64,000 nt of DNA from Muscardinus avellanarius (GCA_963383645.1 OY726557.1:129103174-129167173); one strand, 5' to 3'; shown: positions 43,960-54,285, counted from the stretch's first letter. A program made the numbers and translations. Notes: generated from the sequence alone by a model not told the origin.

Positions 43960-46765
43960 TACAAGTTTTTTCACAAAGTCTTTGGTTGGACAGTTTCTGA
44001 ATTTATACTTTCATTTGGAAAATATCGACACATTATTTATAAGAAAAGTGTTCTGATGCAGAGAAGGCTAAAATATGGTGAGTTTTCAGTGTGGTCACAC
44101 CACTTTCAAACTACCAGGGATATCCCCTAAACCCACAGTGTGATCCTAGGAACTTCCGACTTTGGCAATATTCATTTAACCTCTGGGGCCTGGGCACCTA
44201 GCCACGCAGGCAGCCACTCTTGCCCGGGGCACATTGCTATGTCTCCAGATGTCCGAAGCTCTGAGAGGAGGTGAGTAGGCAGAGGTCTCTTTCCTCTCAG
44301 TAGCTCAAGGTGTTTCACTGCTCCCTGCGGACCTCCTCCTCCCATCCAGCCAGAGAGGTGGCCAAGGCCTGGGACACATTTAGTGAAAACTCGGAGCCCT
44401 CATGCCAGCTGGGCCAGCATGAACAGAAGGATGACGCAGGAGAGGGCCAGTGAGCCAGTGCTGGAGGGACTTCCAGGGCCCACGAAGGGCTGGCCGGCGT
44501 AGCACAACAGGAAGGCATGCTTCCTCCCTTGAATGAACGAGACTCTGACACACGGTCCATATAAGTACCTGGAAACAGCACCCGGCCCACACAAAGGCCA
44601 CACAACTTCCAGAAAGGCTGTTTCTCTACCTCCTGGCTGTGATATCACTTCATTCATTATAGCCTCCTCGAGGGGCTGACCTTCCAAATGGGAAAACATG
44701 TGTCCTGCCTTTGATAAACCGGCCCTGAGGCAGAAAATGTGAGCGGTGGGTAGAATGGTCATTACCTGACAGCGAGTGGCCTTCATTTTAACAGCTGTGG
44801 CTTGAGTATTTTAAGCATTCTTCTAGTTCAGTAAATGACTACATAATGCAAATGTGACCCATAATTTCCAAATCAGGAGTCTGAGACTTGGCAATCTTTT
44901 GGCATTAGAAAATGGTTGTATCCTACTTTACGAGATTTTTTTTTTTCCTTCGTCAACACAACAGTGTGCTAAATAGAGCCCCTTGGAACAGGAACGCATT
45001 CTCACTTCTTTTCTTTTTTTAAGATTTCCCTTTCTAAAGCAATATTTTACAAGTCACCAAGACCTGCTTAGACCAGTCTGTGTATATAATACCATCCTGC
45101 CTTTGAGCTTGAAGCTACTGGGTGGCTACTCTGGGCTATGGTCTCTCAAGCTCATATATCACTTTATATCACTCAAGCTCATAATCGACTTTAGAGACTG
45201 GATAATTCTTTGATGCGGGATGTGTATTGTGGAACATTCGGATACCCCCCTGGCCTCTTCCAATACATAACATTCGTGGTTCTCAAATACTGACAACCAA
45301 GTTTATCTCCAGATAGCATGAAATATCCCCTTGGGGGGGGCAAAGTCATCCCCACTGAAAACCTAGATAGTTCTCCAGGTTTTCCTTTTCCCTTCAAGCT
45401 TACCATACATGAGTTCCCTTCCTTGATGGCTCAGTCTAGCTCAATTATAGGCTATGGCACCAGGCAGGAGGACTCAGATAATTGGATTAAGCCAGGCTCT
45501 GACAGTGCTGAGCTGGATTTCCTCCTCTTGCAAAGTGAACGACGCTGTTCTCGCTCATCCACCAAATCTTAGATTAGAATTCAGTGTGTAAAGTTTGCTT
45601 GCTAGCATCTCTCGTGCCAGTGCCCCAAGGTTGTAGTTTTCAGATAATTTACAGAATCCTTGACTGTTTATTATAGTCCAACCTAATATTGAAGGTTATT
45701 GGCGAGAGTCAGTTTACTGGACTTGAACTTGTACTAATATATGTTTTCATTTGTTTATTTTGATCCGAAAGAAGAAGTTGAAGTCTTTTTGCTTTCTTCC
45801 TGGTTCTGCAGGGTTGCTTAACTAGCTCCAGTGATGGAGAAACTTGGGGTACAGAGAGAAGTTATGAGGAAAAAGTGTGAGAACAAAAATTTAGCAGCTC
45901 TCTTATGCAAGCTTCTGATTTTACCCAAGCAACTTTGAAATTTAGAGTGAAAGGGATGTTACATGTTGATATTTTTCTAATACAGCTAAAATGATTTAGC
46001 TATGGGTGGGGTAAAGCGGAGATTTGTTTTGAAGCCAATGGAAAGCTTTCAGAAAACAATCAAAATATTCATTGTGTTCAACTGGTGATGAGGGTCTTTA
46101 GTCCAAAACATGTGCTTTGATTTGGTTTGGGATTTATTAATCTCCTAATGTCCAGATATTCTGTCTAGGATATTATCATATATAGCTACTTGGATAGTGT
46201 ATTTTTTTATTTCAGTGTTTAAAATAAAATAGGTATCTATGTATGGGCCTTTCTTTTCTTAGACAATATATTAATCTTGTTTAATTTGATTAGAATATTA
46301 GTAAAGAGAATTAGCATAGGCTGGCTTTAAATCCTCTTTTCCAGGGCAACGAGACATTTTTACCTTGAAATCACAATATCATTATTTACTTATACAAATC
46401 TCTACAATATCATTTCTAAGAAGAATGGAGTGTAATTTGTGCTGTCCTTAAATGGTAACCTTTTTGGGAGAAACAGGAGGGATGCTCTGCCAGTTTCTCC
46501 AGCCATTTTTGTGACCTTAATCTGAGAGTCCCTTGGTAGTTTCTACTAAGCAAACTCCAGTGCCTTCTTGACTTGTCTTGTTGAGTGACAGATTTTTTAA
46601 AAAACATCGGGTTCGATCCCCGGTTCCAAAATGACAAAAAAAGAACTCCTTAAATTTTTTGATATAAATTATAGTTTAAACCTTTTCTTGGTTCTATTTT
46701 TTTTTTTTTTTTTGAATAGTGAATGGTGCTTATATGAAAACAGAAGCCATCTAGAAGAGAAAAAA
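43960..46765. other. Long repeat-poor stretch upstream in the alpha-beta intron
   Basis: About 2.8 kb without squirrel SINEs. Possible MIR traces at 44130-44195. A tRNA B-box-like GGTTCGATCCC at 46610-46620 stands alone. No exon recognised. Confidence 0.45.
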
Positions 46766-46766
46766 A

Positions 46767-46950
46767 GCAGGGCATAGTGGTGCATGCTTGGATTCCAGCA
46801 TTTGGAAGGTTGAGACAGGAGGATTGCAGGTTCGTGGCCAGCCCCAGCTACTTAGTGAGGCCCTCTGCAACTTAGTGAGACCTTGTTTTACTAAAAATAG
46901 GGCTGGAAGTATAGCTCAGAGGTAGAAGGCCCCTAGGTTCCTAGTACTGC

Positions 46951-46953
<3 letters not shown>
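46767..46953 (+). mobile_element. B1-dID SINE
   Basis: CAGGGCATAGTGGTGCATGC to GGTTCCTAGTACTGCAG, with small deletions. It feeds directly into a GAAA microsatellite. Confidence 0.9.
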
Positions 46954-47013
<60 letters not shown>

Positions 47014-47040
47014 AGGAAAGAAAGAAGGAAAGAAAGAAAG
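46954..47040. repeat. (GAAA)n microsatellite grown from a SINE tail
   Basis: About 20 AAAG units, continuing as a GGA/GAA purine tract to about 47105. Confidence 0.96.
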
Positions 47041-47105
47041 GGTAGGAGGGAGGAGGGAGGGACGGAGGAAGGAAGCAAAAAAGGAGAAAATAGAAGAAAA
47101 AATAG

Positions 47106-47689
47106 AAGAGAACATTGGTGAAGAGAGATGTGTGAATCATCCCTAAAATGTATCTTTTGGCTTAAATAACCAATAGCTTTGAGAAATTATTTTTTGATAG
47201 TGCAGCAAAGATTTTCAAACAATACAGATCTTTTCATATACAATTACAGTAAGAGGTTGTAAATAATTTAAGGGGACCAATAGAGAAGTCACACCGAACC
47301 CCAGGCAGGACACAGTCAAAGACCAAAGTCAGAAAAAAGTTCTGGTGGACTGGTATCTATTTAGACCCATAAATGGATTGGGAAGAAATAACAATTAACT
47401 TATCTATCCATTTATGGCATAAGTAAAAGAAAACATTTATGATGGCTATCTTTATATAAAAACAGGAAATTTCATTAATATGAAAGTTTCATTTACTGTT
47501 GTAATTAACCAATGACTACATTATAACATCTCCCATACAGTAAATTCTTAAGGAATTTAGCCAGTCTTGTCTCGTGATTCGCATACAGTCTGAGCAAGAA
47601 TCTTCTTCTCCATGGGCAAAAACACTATTGAGTCCTACCTTATTTTAAAGTTTCTTTTCCCCCTCTTTGTTTTTTCTTTTTTTTATTAT
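47106..47689. other. Unique intronic sequence
   Basis: AT-rich, no exon recognised. Confidence 0.4.
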
Positions 47690-47856
47690 TATTATATTGG
47701 GGATGAACCCAGGGGCTTTCTACTTCTGAGCAAAGCCCCTAGACCTATTTTATTTTTTATTTGGAAACAAAGTCTCTCTTTCTCTAAGTAGCTGAGGCTG
47801 GCCTGGAACCTGAGATCCTCCTGTCTCAGCCTCCTGTACCACCACGCTCGGATCCT
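47690..47856 (-). mobile_element. B1-dID SINE, shortened B1
   Basis: TATTGGGGATGAACCCAGGG to TGTACCACCACGCTCGGATC. Flanks with CCCCTCTT on both sides suggest the target duplication. Confidence 0.85.
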
Positions 47857-48265
47857 TTTACCCCTCTTAATCTAAGAATGATGAAATATTTCCATGAACT
47901 TATTGTCACATTCTATTTTCACTCTCAAGTTCTCTGATTAGGAAACTTGTATTTGCTTTTATGCCTGAGATCTAATCTAAATTAAATTAGAATCCAAACA
48001 GGCGTAAGGTCTATCAATATGTAAAAAAAATATTCCCCAAGTGAAAAATTGCACTGGACTGAGTCACATTTTCTGAAACTCAAACATACTAAGAATTTTC
48101 TTCAGCAATTCCGTGGGTGAGTCTTGGATTTCTACTTTCAATGCTGATAAAAAAAAAAAAAAAAAAAAGACTGGCTTTTCTGTAGAAGGGAGGTCAGCGA
48201 ACAGGAAACACAGGGGAGGGATAGGAGGTGGGGTGGGTACAGGGCGAGAAGGGACCGCTACTCAC

Positions 48266-48334
48266 CACTGCCGCAGGACGGGGCACTGGGTAGGGGACAG
48301 GGCTGCTCGTGGCGGAGTCCACAAAGTAGCTCAT
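48266..48334 (-). CDS. ETS1: ETS1 alternative first coding exon alpha (long p68-type isoform)
   Basis: This exon starts the long ETS1 isoform. The minus-strand ATG is at 48334-48332, in the context GAGCAGAATGAGC. It reads 23 codons, MSYFVDSATSSP then VPYPVPRPAAV, and ends exactly at the donor GTGAGT (48265 downward), phase 0. Exon beta then adds 48 codons, giving 71 residues. This equals the alpha+beta N-terminus of chicken p68 c-ets-1 and accounts for the length difference between the human 485- and 441-residue forms, as I recall them. From memory, about 4 of 23 residues differ from human. No DNA-binding or Pointed domain is encoded here; the segment is an alternative N-terminal tail rich in Ser, Pro and Tyr. 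Confidence 0.91.
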
Positions 48335-48700
48335 TCTGCTCTCAGCACCTGTGGGAGAGAAAGCGTAGGCTGAGCCATGGGGTGCGCAGGTGTGGGGACT
48401 AGGACCTCCAGAGAGCGCGTGAATCTCAGAACTGGGAGCCTCCTTAGGAGCCATCCAGTTCACATGTTTGTGAAGTAGAGAAGGAAACTGACTTTCTGAA
48501 ATATAAATGGCCGCTCTTCAGCACACACAGTGGAGAAGCAAACCCCAGGCAGAGCAAACCCCCACCCTCCACCCCCAACAGCAAACAGGGTGGATAATAG
48601 ATAATATATCGTGTCTGTGTGCTGCAGATGATATACAGTGAAAGCATCCACAAAATGCAACTTTCATAGATTTCTGAACAGAAACCAGGTCTTGAGTGTC
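48335..48700 (-). promoter_or_regulatory. ETS1: ETS1 exon alpha 5' region: 5' UTR and possible distal promoter
   Basis: On the minus strand the sequence just before the start codon reads CGCTTTCTCTCCCACAG then GTGCTGAGAGCAG and ATG. The pyrimidine run plus CACAG is also a good splice acceptor, so either the leader runs straight through or a separate upstream leader exon joins here. A TATA-like TTTATATTT lies about 170 bases upstream of the ATG (plus strand about 48501-48509). The region is repeat-free to the SINE at 48702. The promoter assignment is inference from position. Confidence 0.5.
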
Positions 48701-48701
48701 T

Positions 48702-48930
48702 TTTTTTTTTTTTTTTTTTTTTTTTTTTGTACTGGAGATTGAATCCCAGGGCCGCTCTACCTCCAAACTAACTATACCCCTGCCCCATTTTATTTTTTTA
48801 TCTCAAGGCAGAGTCTCACTAAGTTGCCGAGGGTCTCCCTAAGTTGCTGAGGCTGGCCTGGAATCTGCAATCCTCCTGTCTCAGCCACCTAAGTACTGGC
48901 ATTACAGGTGTGCGCCTCCATACCAGACTC
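48702..48930 (-). mobile_element. B1-dID SINE upstream of ETS1 exon alpha
   Basis: A 28-base T tail, TTGTACTGGAGATTGAATCC, to GTGTGCGCCTCCATACCAGA. GAGTGTCTTTT and CGTGTGTTTTA flank it. Confidence 0.9.
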
Positions 48931-49533
48931 GTGTGTTTTAAAATAAAATCTCCATCTACACGTCAGCACCCTCAGTTAGGTCCAGCATGTAATGAAAAAT
49001 CAATACACAATTGGGTCGTAAATTAGCTGATATGGGAGTAAGTAGATAAGGGATTGAAGAAAAGAACACTGGACAAAGTTTCTCTGAAGACATGTGTGAA
49101 CCCGCATGCTGGCACCGACAGACAGACGCCCTGCCAAAGGCACGGAGCAGGGCTCTTCTTGAAGAGCCCAGAAGGGCCATTTCATAATCGTGTTGAGGGC
49201 TATAATCTCCATCGGAAGTCTGACTGGTGAGGATACTTGAGGGATGTTCTGGCAAGAGGGATTTTCCAGCTAGCTGACAGTCATCAGGAACATCGTTTAT
49301 GTATCAAACATTCTGTTGACCCAAGTGCCTCCTGGAAGGCATTAGTTCACGCTCTTTCATAAAGTCAGAACTGCACACAGAAAATAGACATCATCCTTGA
49401 ATGATTTAGAAGATGTAAATTCCTGGGCATGTCCTTCAGAGCCAAACTCCTATTGTGAGGAAGTGGCATTTCAACATCACGGCTCTGCGGGCAGTTATTG
49501 GGCCTTTCCATTATTCTTAGAGCCATTTAAACC
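48931..49533. other. Unique upstream sequence
   Basis: No recognised repeat or exon. It lies 5' of the ETS1 long-isoform exon. Confidence 0.4.
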
Positions 49534-49539
49534 AACAAA

Positions 49540-49574
<35 letters not shown>

Positions 49575-49577
49575 ATA
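49534..49577. repeat. (AAAT)n microsatellite
   Basis: About 11 AAAT units. Confidence 0.96.
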
Positions 49578-49635
49578 GTATAGAAGATAGGTCTTACATT
49601 TAATTTGCAGTTTGTGTTCACCATCTTTTATTTAT

Positions 49636-49693
49636 TTATTTGTTGGAACTGGGAATCGAGTCTGGGGCATTTTACCTCTAAGCTGCACCCCCA

Positions 49694-49745
<52 letters not shown>

Positions 49746-50066
49746 GGAGATTGAACCCAGGGGTATTATACCTCTGAGCTATACCCCAGCCCTATTTTTT
49801 ATTCCTTATTTTGAAACAGGGTCTCGCTAAGTTGCTGAGGACCTCACCAAGTAGTTGAAGCTGTCCTTGAACTTTCAATCCTCTTGTCTCAGCCTCCCTA
49901 GTACTGGAATTATAAGTGTGTGCCACCACACCCAGCTTGCCCAACACTTTATATTGAAACAAGGTCTCACCAAGTTGCTGAGGCTGGCCTCAAACCTGTG
50001 ATCCTTCTGTCTCAGGCCCGCAAATATTGGGATTACAAATTTGTGCCACTACACCTGGTTTTGGTT
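49636..50066 (-). mobile_element. Outer B1-dID SINE split at its linker
   Basis: ID half 49640-49697 (GGAACTGGGAATCGAGTCTG ... CTGCACCCCCAACC) and B1 half about 49950-50066 (TTGAAACAAGGTCTCACC ... CCACTACACCTGG). A younger minus-strand copy lies between them. Confidence 0.87.
49698..49938 (-). mobile_element. Inner B1-dID SINE with (TG)n
   Basis: A (TG)n tract (49698-49740), ID TTATTGGAGATTGAACCC, B1 to GTGTGCCACCACACCCAGCT. Confidence 0.9.
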
Positions 50067-50290
50067 TACTATCTTGACACCCCATGACAGCCAGTAACAT
50101 ATCTACTTTCACACAAAATGAATGTAAGAGAAATAGCTCAACAATATAAAATTATATAAAGGGCTTCAGTCACTGAGCTGCTACAATCACGTGTTCAGAT
50201 GCATGAGCTAACAACCTCCTGAAGTCATAACTTTGTGTCAGAACTACTTTTTTTTAACTACTTTACCCTTTGATGATATCTTTTTCATTC
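50067..50290. other. Unique upstream sequence
   Basis: AT-rich. No recognised feature. Confidence 0.4.
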
Positions 50291-50310
50291 AAAGATAGAA
50301 TGTAGAGCTA

Positions 50311-50529
50311 GGCCGGGCGTGATGGCACACGCTTATGATCCCAGTATTTGGGAGGCTGAGACAGGAGGACTGTGTGGGTTTGAAGCCAGCCTTAGCTACT
50401 TGGTGAGGCTCTCAGCACCCTGTTTCCAAATAAAAATATAAAATTGGTCTGGGAGTGTAGCCCGGAGGATGAAGGCCCCTGGGTTTCATCCCAGTACCAA
50501 AAAAAAAAAAAAAAACAAAACAAAAAAAC
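50311..50529 (+). mobile_element. B1-dID SINE, first of a probable same-site pair
   Basis: GGCCGGGCGTGATGGCACAC to TTTCATCCCAGTACC plus an A tail. Left flank GAATGTAGAGC (about 50298) recurs as GAATGCAGAGC at 50530-50540. Confidence 0.9.
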
Positions 50530-50540
50530 GAATGCAGAGC

Positions 50541-50730
50541 CGGTGTGGTGGCACACATCTGTAGTGCTTGGGAGTCTGAGAAAGGAGGATCACAGGTTCA
50601 AGTACAGCCTCAGCAACCTAGCGAGACCCTGTTTCTAAATAAGAAATAAAGTAAGGCTGGGGATGTAGCTTGAAGATAGACTGCCTCCGTGTTTAATTCC
50701 TAGTACCACACACACATGCACACATAAGAA
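50541..50730 (+). mobile_element. B1-dID SINE, second of a probable same-site pair
   Basis: CGGTGTGGTGGCACACATCT to TTTAATTCCTAGTACC with a short CA-rich tail. Right flank AAGATAGATTG resembles AAGATAGAATG at about 50292. Confidence 0.87.
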
Positions 50731-50779
50731 AAGATAGATTGCACTCAAATAACAATAAAGCAATGAGCCTGAAAGGCCA

Positions 50780-50782
<3 letters not shown>

Positions 50783-50830
<48 letters not shown>
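50783..50830. repeat. (AT)n microsatellite
   Basis: About 24 TA units, followed by a (GT)n run at 50843-50875. Confidence 0.97.
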
Positions 50831-50834
<4 letters not shown>

Positions 50835-50839
50835 GTGTA

Positions 50840-50877
<38 letters not shown>

Positions 50878-50878
<1 letters not shown>

Positions 50879-51312
50879 GTTGTTGCTGGGAATTGAACTC
50901 AGGGGCATTCTACCTCCAAGCTACACCCCTAACCCTAGCTCAATTTTTTATTCTATTTTTTTTTTTTCAGGTCTGGGGATGGAACCCAGAGGTATTCGAC
51001 CTCCGAGCTACACTCCCTTCCCTATTTTTTATTCTTTATTTTGAAACCGGGTCTGACTGAGTTGCAGAGGGCCTCACTAAGTAACTGAGGCTGTCCGCGA
51101 ACCACGATCCTCCAGTCTCAGCCTCCCGAATGCTGGGATTACAAGCGTGCGCCACCACACCTGGCTTAATTTTTTATTCTTTATTTTGAAACAGGGTCTC
51201 ACTGAGTTGCTGAGGGCTTCACTAAGTAGCTGCTGCTGTGCAAGAACGGGAATCCTCCTGTCTCAGCCTCCCACATGCTGGGATGATAAGTGTGTGCCAC
51301 CATGCCTGGCTG
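50878..51312 (-). mobile_element. Outer B1-dID SINE split at its linker
   Basis: ID half 50880-50941 (GGGAATTGAACTCAGGGGC) and B1 half 51181-51312 (CTTTATTTTGAAACAGGG ... CCACCATGCCTGGC), separated by an inner copy. Confidence 0.9.
50955..51167 (-). mobile_element. Inner B1-dID SINE with 13-bp target-site duplication
   Basis: AATTTTTTATTCT at 50942-50954 and 51168-51180, which is the outer element's linker. T tail, GGTCTGGGGATGGAACCC, B1 to CCACCACACCTGGC. Confidence 0.94.
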
Positions 51313-51512
51313 AAGGCCAGGCTGTATTAACAGAGATTTCATTCTCTAGTTTTTTAAGGGAATTGATCTCTCTGCTGCAGCAGAGCCTCCAGGAAAAGCT
51401 ACCCAGTGGTGAAGCCAAATGGTAGGAAAAGGCCAAAGGAAGCCAGTCCAAGGATACCGTCAATGACTGGCTCAGTGGTGCCCTGTCAGTGACTGTTTCT
51501 AAAAACAGAGAC
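51313..51512. other. Unique upstream sequence
   Basis: No recognised feature. Confidence 0.4.
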
Positions 51513-51915
51513 TGCCAGGCACAGTGATGCACACCTGTAACCCTAGTACTGGGGAAGCTGAGACAGGAGGATTGCAGGTTTGAGGTCAGCCTCAGCAACT
51601 AAGCAAGACCCTGTTTCAAAATAAAAAATAAGCCGGGCGTGGTGGCGCACGCTTGTAATCCCCGCGCTTGGGAGGCGGAGACAGGAGGATCGCGCAGGTT
51701 CGAAGCCAGCCGCGCGCGCTGGTTTAGGAGACCCTGTTTCCAAAAAAAAAAAAAAAATGTAAAAATAGGTCTGGGAGTGTAGCCCGAAGATAGAGGGGCT
51801 TCCAGGAACCCCAGTACCACCAAAAAAAATAAAAAAAATAAAAAATAAATAAAAAATAAAAAGCGTTGGGGGTGTAGGTCAGAGGTAGAATGCTCCTGGC
51901 TTCATTTCCTAGTAT
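51513..51915 (+). mobile_element. Outer B1-dID SINE split at its linker
   Basis: B1 half 51515-51630 (GCCAGGCACAGTGATGCACA) and ID half about 51862-51915 (CGTTGGGGGTGTAGGTCAGA). A younger plus-strand copy occupies the A-rich linker. Confidence 0.88.
51631..51850 (+). mobile_element. Young-subfamily B1-dID SINE nested in a linker
   Basis: Nearly undamaged: AGCCGGGCGTGGTGGCGCAC, CCCCGCGCTTGGGAGGCGGA, CGCGCAGGTTCGAAGCCAGC, GTCTGGGAGTGTAGCCC and GGCTTCCAGGAACCCCAG, with several intact CpGs. Confidence 0.93.
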
Positions 51916-51995
51916 CTACTTAAATGCAGTAAGCAGCGACTGTGTCTCACACTCTGAGCTGGGCACTGAGCATGAAATAAGGATAAGGAGATAGC

Positions 51996-52210
51996 AGGTT
52001 GGGTGTTGTGGCACACGCCTTTAATCCTAGTATTTGGGAAGCTGAGACAGGAGGATGACAGGTTGGAGGCCAGCCTCTGAGACACAGTGAGACGCTTAGC
52101 AACCAAGTGAGATCCTATTTGGAAACAAAAAATAAAAATAGGTCTGGGCATGTTGCTCAGAGGCAGAATGCCCCTGGGTTCAATCCCCAGTATCACAGAA
52201 AAGAAAAACG
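51996..52210 (+). mobile_element. B1-dID SINE
   Basis: GGTTGGGTGTTGTGGCACAC to TTCAATCCCCAGTATCAC plus an A-rich tail. Confidence 0.92.
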
Positions 52211-52639
52211 AACAAAAAGACAGCAAATCTCAGTAGAGACCTGTCCTGATCCTGTACCAGGAGGTGTCTCTAGGAGCTCAGGGCCCCTTTTCCATGGAAG
52301 TGGCCCTTATTTTCAACCTGAAATTGGATTTTACAAATCACCAAATGCCCACATCAATGTTTTAGCCTACTCAAGGATAAGACTTCAAAGTCAAATTTCA
52401 TTTTACTTAAAAGGTACCCACACTGATTGTACTGTTGTGAGAACAGCTAGGCCATGACTAGATTCCTTAGGGAAAAGCTGGACGCCCCACTCGGGTCCAG
52501 CAGAGCAGCTGGTACGTGCAGCAAAATGTCCAGCCACGGACACCACAGAAGATGCCCATTTCTTCCCCCAGAGCACCGAGGCTCTCTCAAATACGCACAG
52601 CCCCAATTATTCATTAAACAACCACAGAGCAGGCTTCCT
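52211..52639. other. Unique upstream sequence
   Basis: No repeat or exon recognised. GC-rich around 52480-52580. Confidence 0.4.
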
Positions 52640-52760
52640 TTGTTCAGAACTTGTTTCTTCATTCAATAAATAATTACTTTGTGCCTACTACACATCACGT
52701 CCTCTTCTGGGCACTTGAGACACACCAGTAAACAAAGATTTCTGAACGCAAGACCCTAAG
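52640..52760 (+). mobile_element. Probable ancient repeat fragment (class uncertain)
   Basis: CTTCATTCAATAAATAATTA, TTTGTGCCTACTACACATCA and CTTGAGACACACCAGTAAAC match a widespread ancient mammalian repeat motif (TTGTGCCTACTATGTGCCAG-like). Confidence 0.4.
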
Positions 52761-52806
52761 ATCCTACCAGATTCAGGATGAATACGCTTCAGAAGGGCGG
52801 AGCCTC

Positions 52807-52919
52807 GAGGGCCGGGCATGGTGGCGAATGCTTGTAATCCCTGCGCTTGGGAGGCGGAGACAGGAGAATCGCCAGGTTCGAAGCCAGCCACGCACGCTGG
52901 CTTAGGAGACCCTGTTTCC

Positions 52920-52995
<76 letters not shown>

Positions 52996-53080
52996 GGTCT
53001 GGGAGTGTAGCCCGGAGGTAGAAGGGCTTCCAGGAACTCCAGTACCACCAAAAAAAAAAAAAAGAAAAAAAAAAGAGAAA
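52807..53080 (+). mobile_element. Young-subfamily B1-dID SINE with (AT)n expanded in the linker
   Basis: Flanks GGCGGAGCCTC (52796-52806) and GGCAGAGCCTC (53081-53091). Between the B1 half and the ID half lie an A run (about 52927-52950) and 20 or more AT units (52951-52992). Confidence 0.94.
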
Positions 53081-53091
53081 GGCAGAGCCTC

Positions 53092-53795
53092 TCTCTTCAG
53101 GCCATGGAGAAGACAGACTCACATGTAACGATAATATAATGTGATGTGGAGTTTGCCAAAAGTATGGGGAAAAAAAAGGAAGAAACAGTGAGTCCTGCCG
53201 GGAGCAGGGAACAGGACATCATGGAAGCTTCACAGCGCAAGGGGTGTGTGACAACGTGACCCGTGAGTCAGCACTACACTCCCACAGGCAGCAAAGAGCT
53301 CTGCCCTCCTGAATGCCTATTTCACTTACATATTTGTAAGAGAAAGGACTTCTGGAATTGGTGGTAGCATCTTGGAGCCCAGCTCAAAGACACCACGAGT
53401 ATCTGTCTGCTGGCCAGACCACACTCCCCCTCACAGCTACACGCTTGGAAGAAGGTCCAGTGGAAACATGCTTTCTCTTCCAACTGACAGAGCAGGGAGG
53501 GAACCTCTGGCCCCACATCTGGTGTGCTCTGTGCTGGGCTGTGCTCATCGCTATATGAATGACATTTCCCTTGGGGAGAAGCCTTTTGCCCAGGGAGGAA
53601 ACTGGAAAGAGGGAGTTGCCAGGGCTCTCCAGGGCTCTCATCTCAGGAAATAACTCTGGGACAGAAATGGATTGCTGCCTTATTATTTTTTGGAGAAGGA
53701 AAAAAAGAACCCGCCCTTTTTCCACTTGTAGATTGTGACACAGAACAGCTGCTAGAGATCTAAACTCTCAGAAGATGCAAAAGGAATGTTTGGAG

Positions 53796-53835
<40 letters not shown>

Positions 53836-54027
53836 ACGCCCATTTTTCTAATTGGCTTTCTTGGCTTTTTAGCCAAGGAGAATTCCCTCCCACATGACAA
53901 CAGCTTGAACATCAGCTGGACCAGCGCTCTGCTCTGAACATGTTTATTACCTAAATGAAAAACAACTGTGTGATTTTAAGATTTACTCTCCAGCTGAGAA
54001 GCAGCAGTGAGACCTCTCTGGGTATAA
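53092..54027. other. Unique upstream sequence with a (GT)n microsatellite
   Basis: Repeat-poor. A (GT)n microsatellite spans about 53798-53835. No exon recognised. Confidence 0.45.
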
Positions 54028-54038
54028 AAATGATTTGC

Positions 54039-54247
54039 AGCCGGGTGTGGTGGCGCACGCTTGTAATTCCAGTACTTGTGAGGCTGAGACAGGAAGGATC
54101 ACAGGTTCGAGGACAGTCTCAGCAAGTAGTGAAACATCAATCTAGAGAAACCCTGTTTCAGAGTAAAAATAAAAAATAGGGCTGGGGGTATAACTCAAAG
54201 GTAGAATGCCCACGAGTTCAATCCCCAGTATCACACACAGACACAAT

Positions 54248-54285
<38 letters not shown>
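54039..54285 (+). mobile_element. B1-dID SINE ending in (CA)n
   Basis: CAGCCGGGTGTGGTGGCGCA to TTCAATCCCCAGTATCAC, then CA units (54248-54285). GATTTG flanks both sides. Confidence 0.92.

Larger units (their letters stand above)
29519..48265 (-). other. ETS1: ETS1 intron between exons alpha and beta
   Basis: About 18.7 kb, bounded by donor GTGAGT (first base 48265) and acceptor CACAG (last base 29519). SINE clusters, three MIRs and two MLT1-type LTRs fill about half of it. No internal exon is recognised. Confidence 0.88.

Noticed and set aside
44400..44786. A 128-codon minus-strand open frame with a hydrophobic C-terminal end like a GPI signal
   Set aside because: No signal peptide, family motif or exon structure; the tail alone is not evidence.
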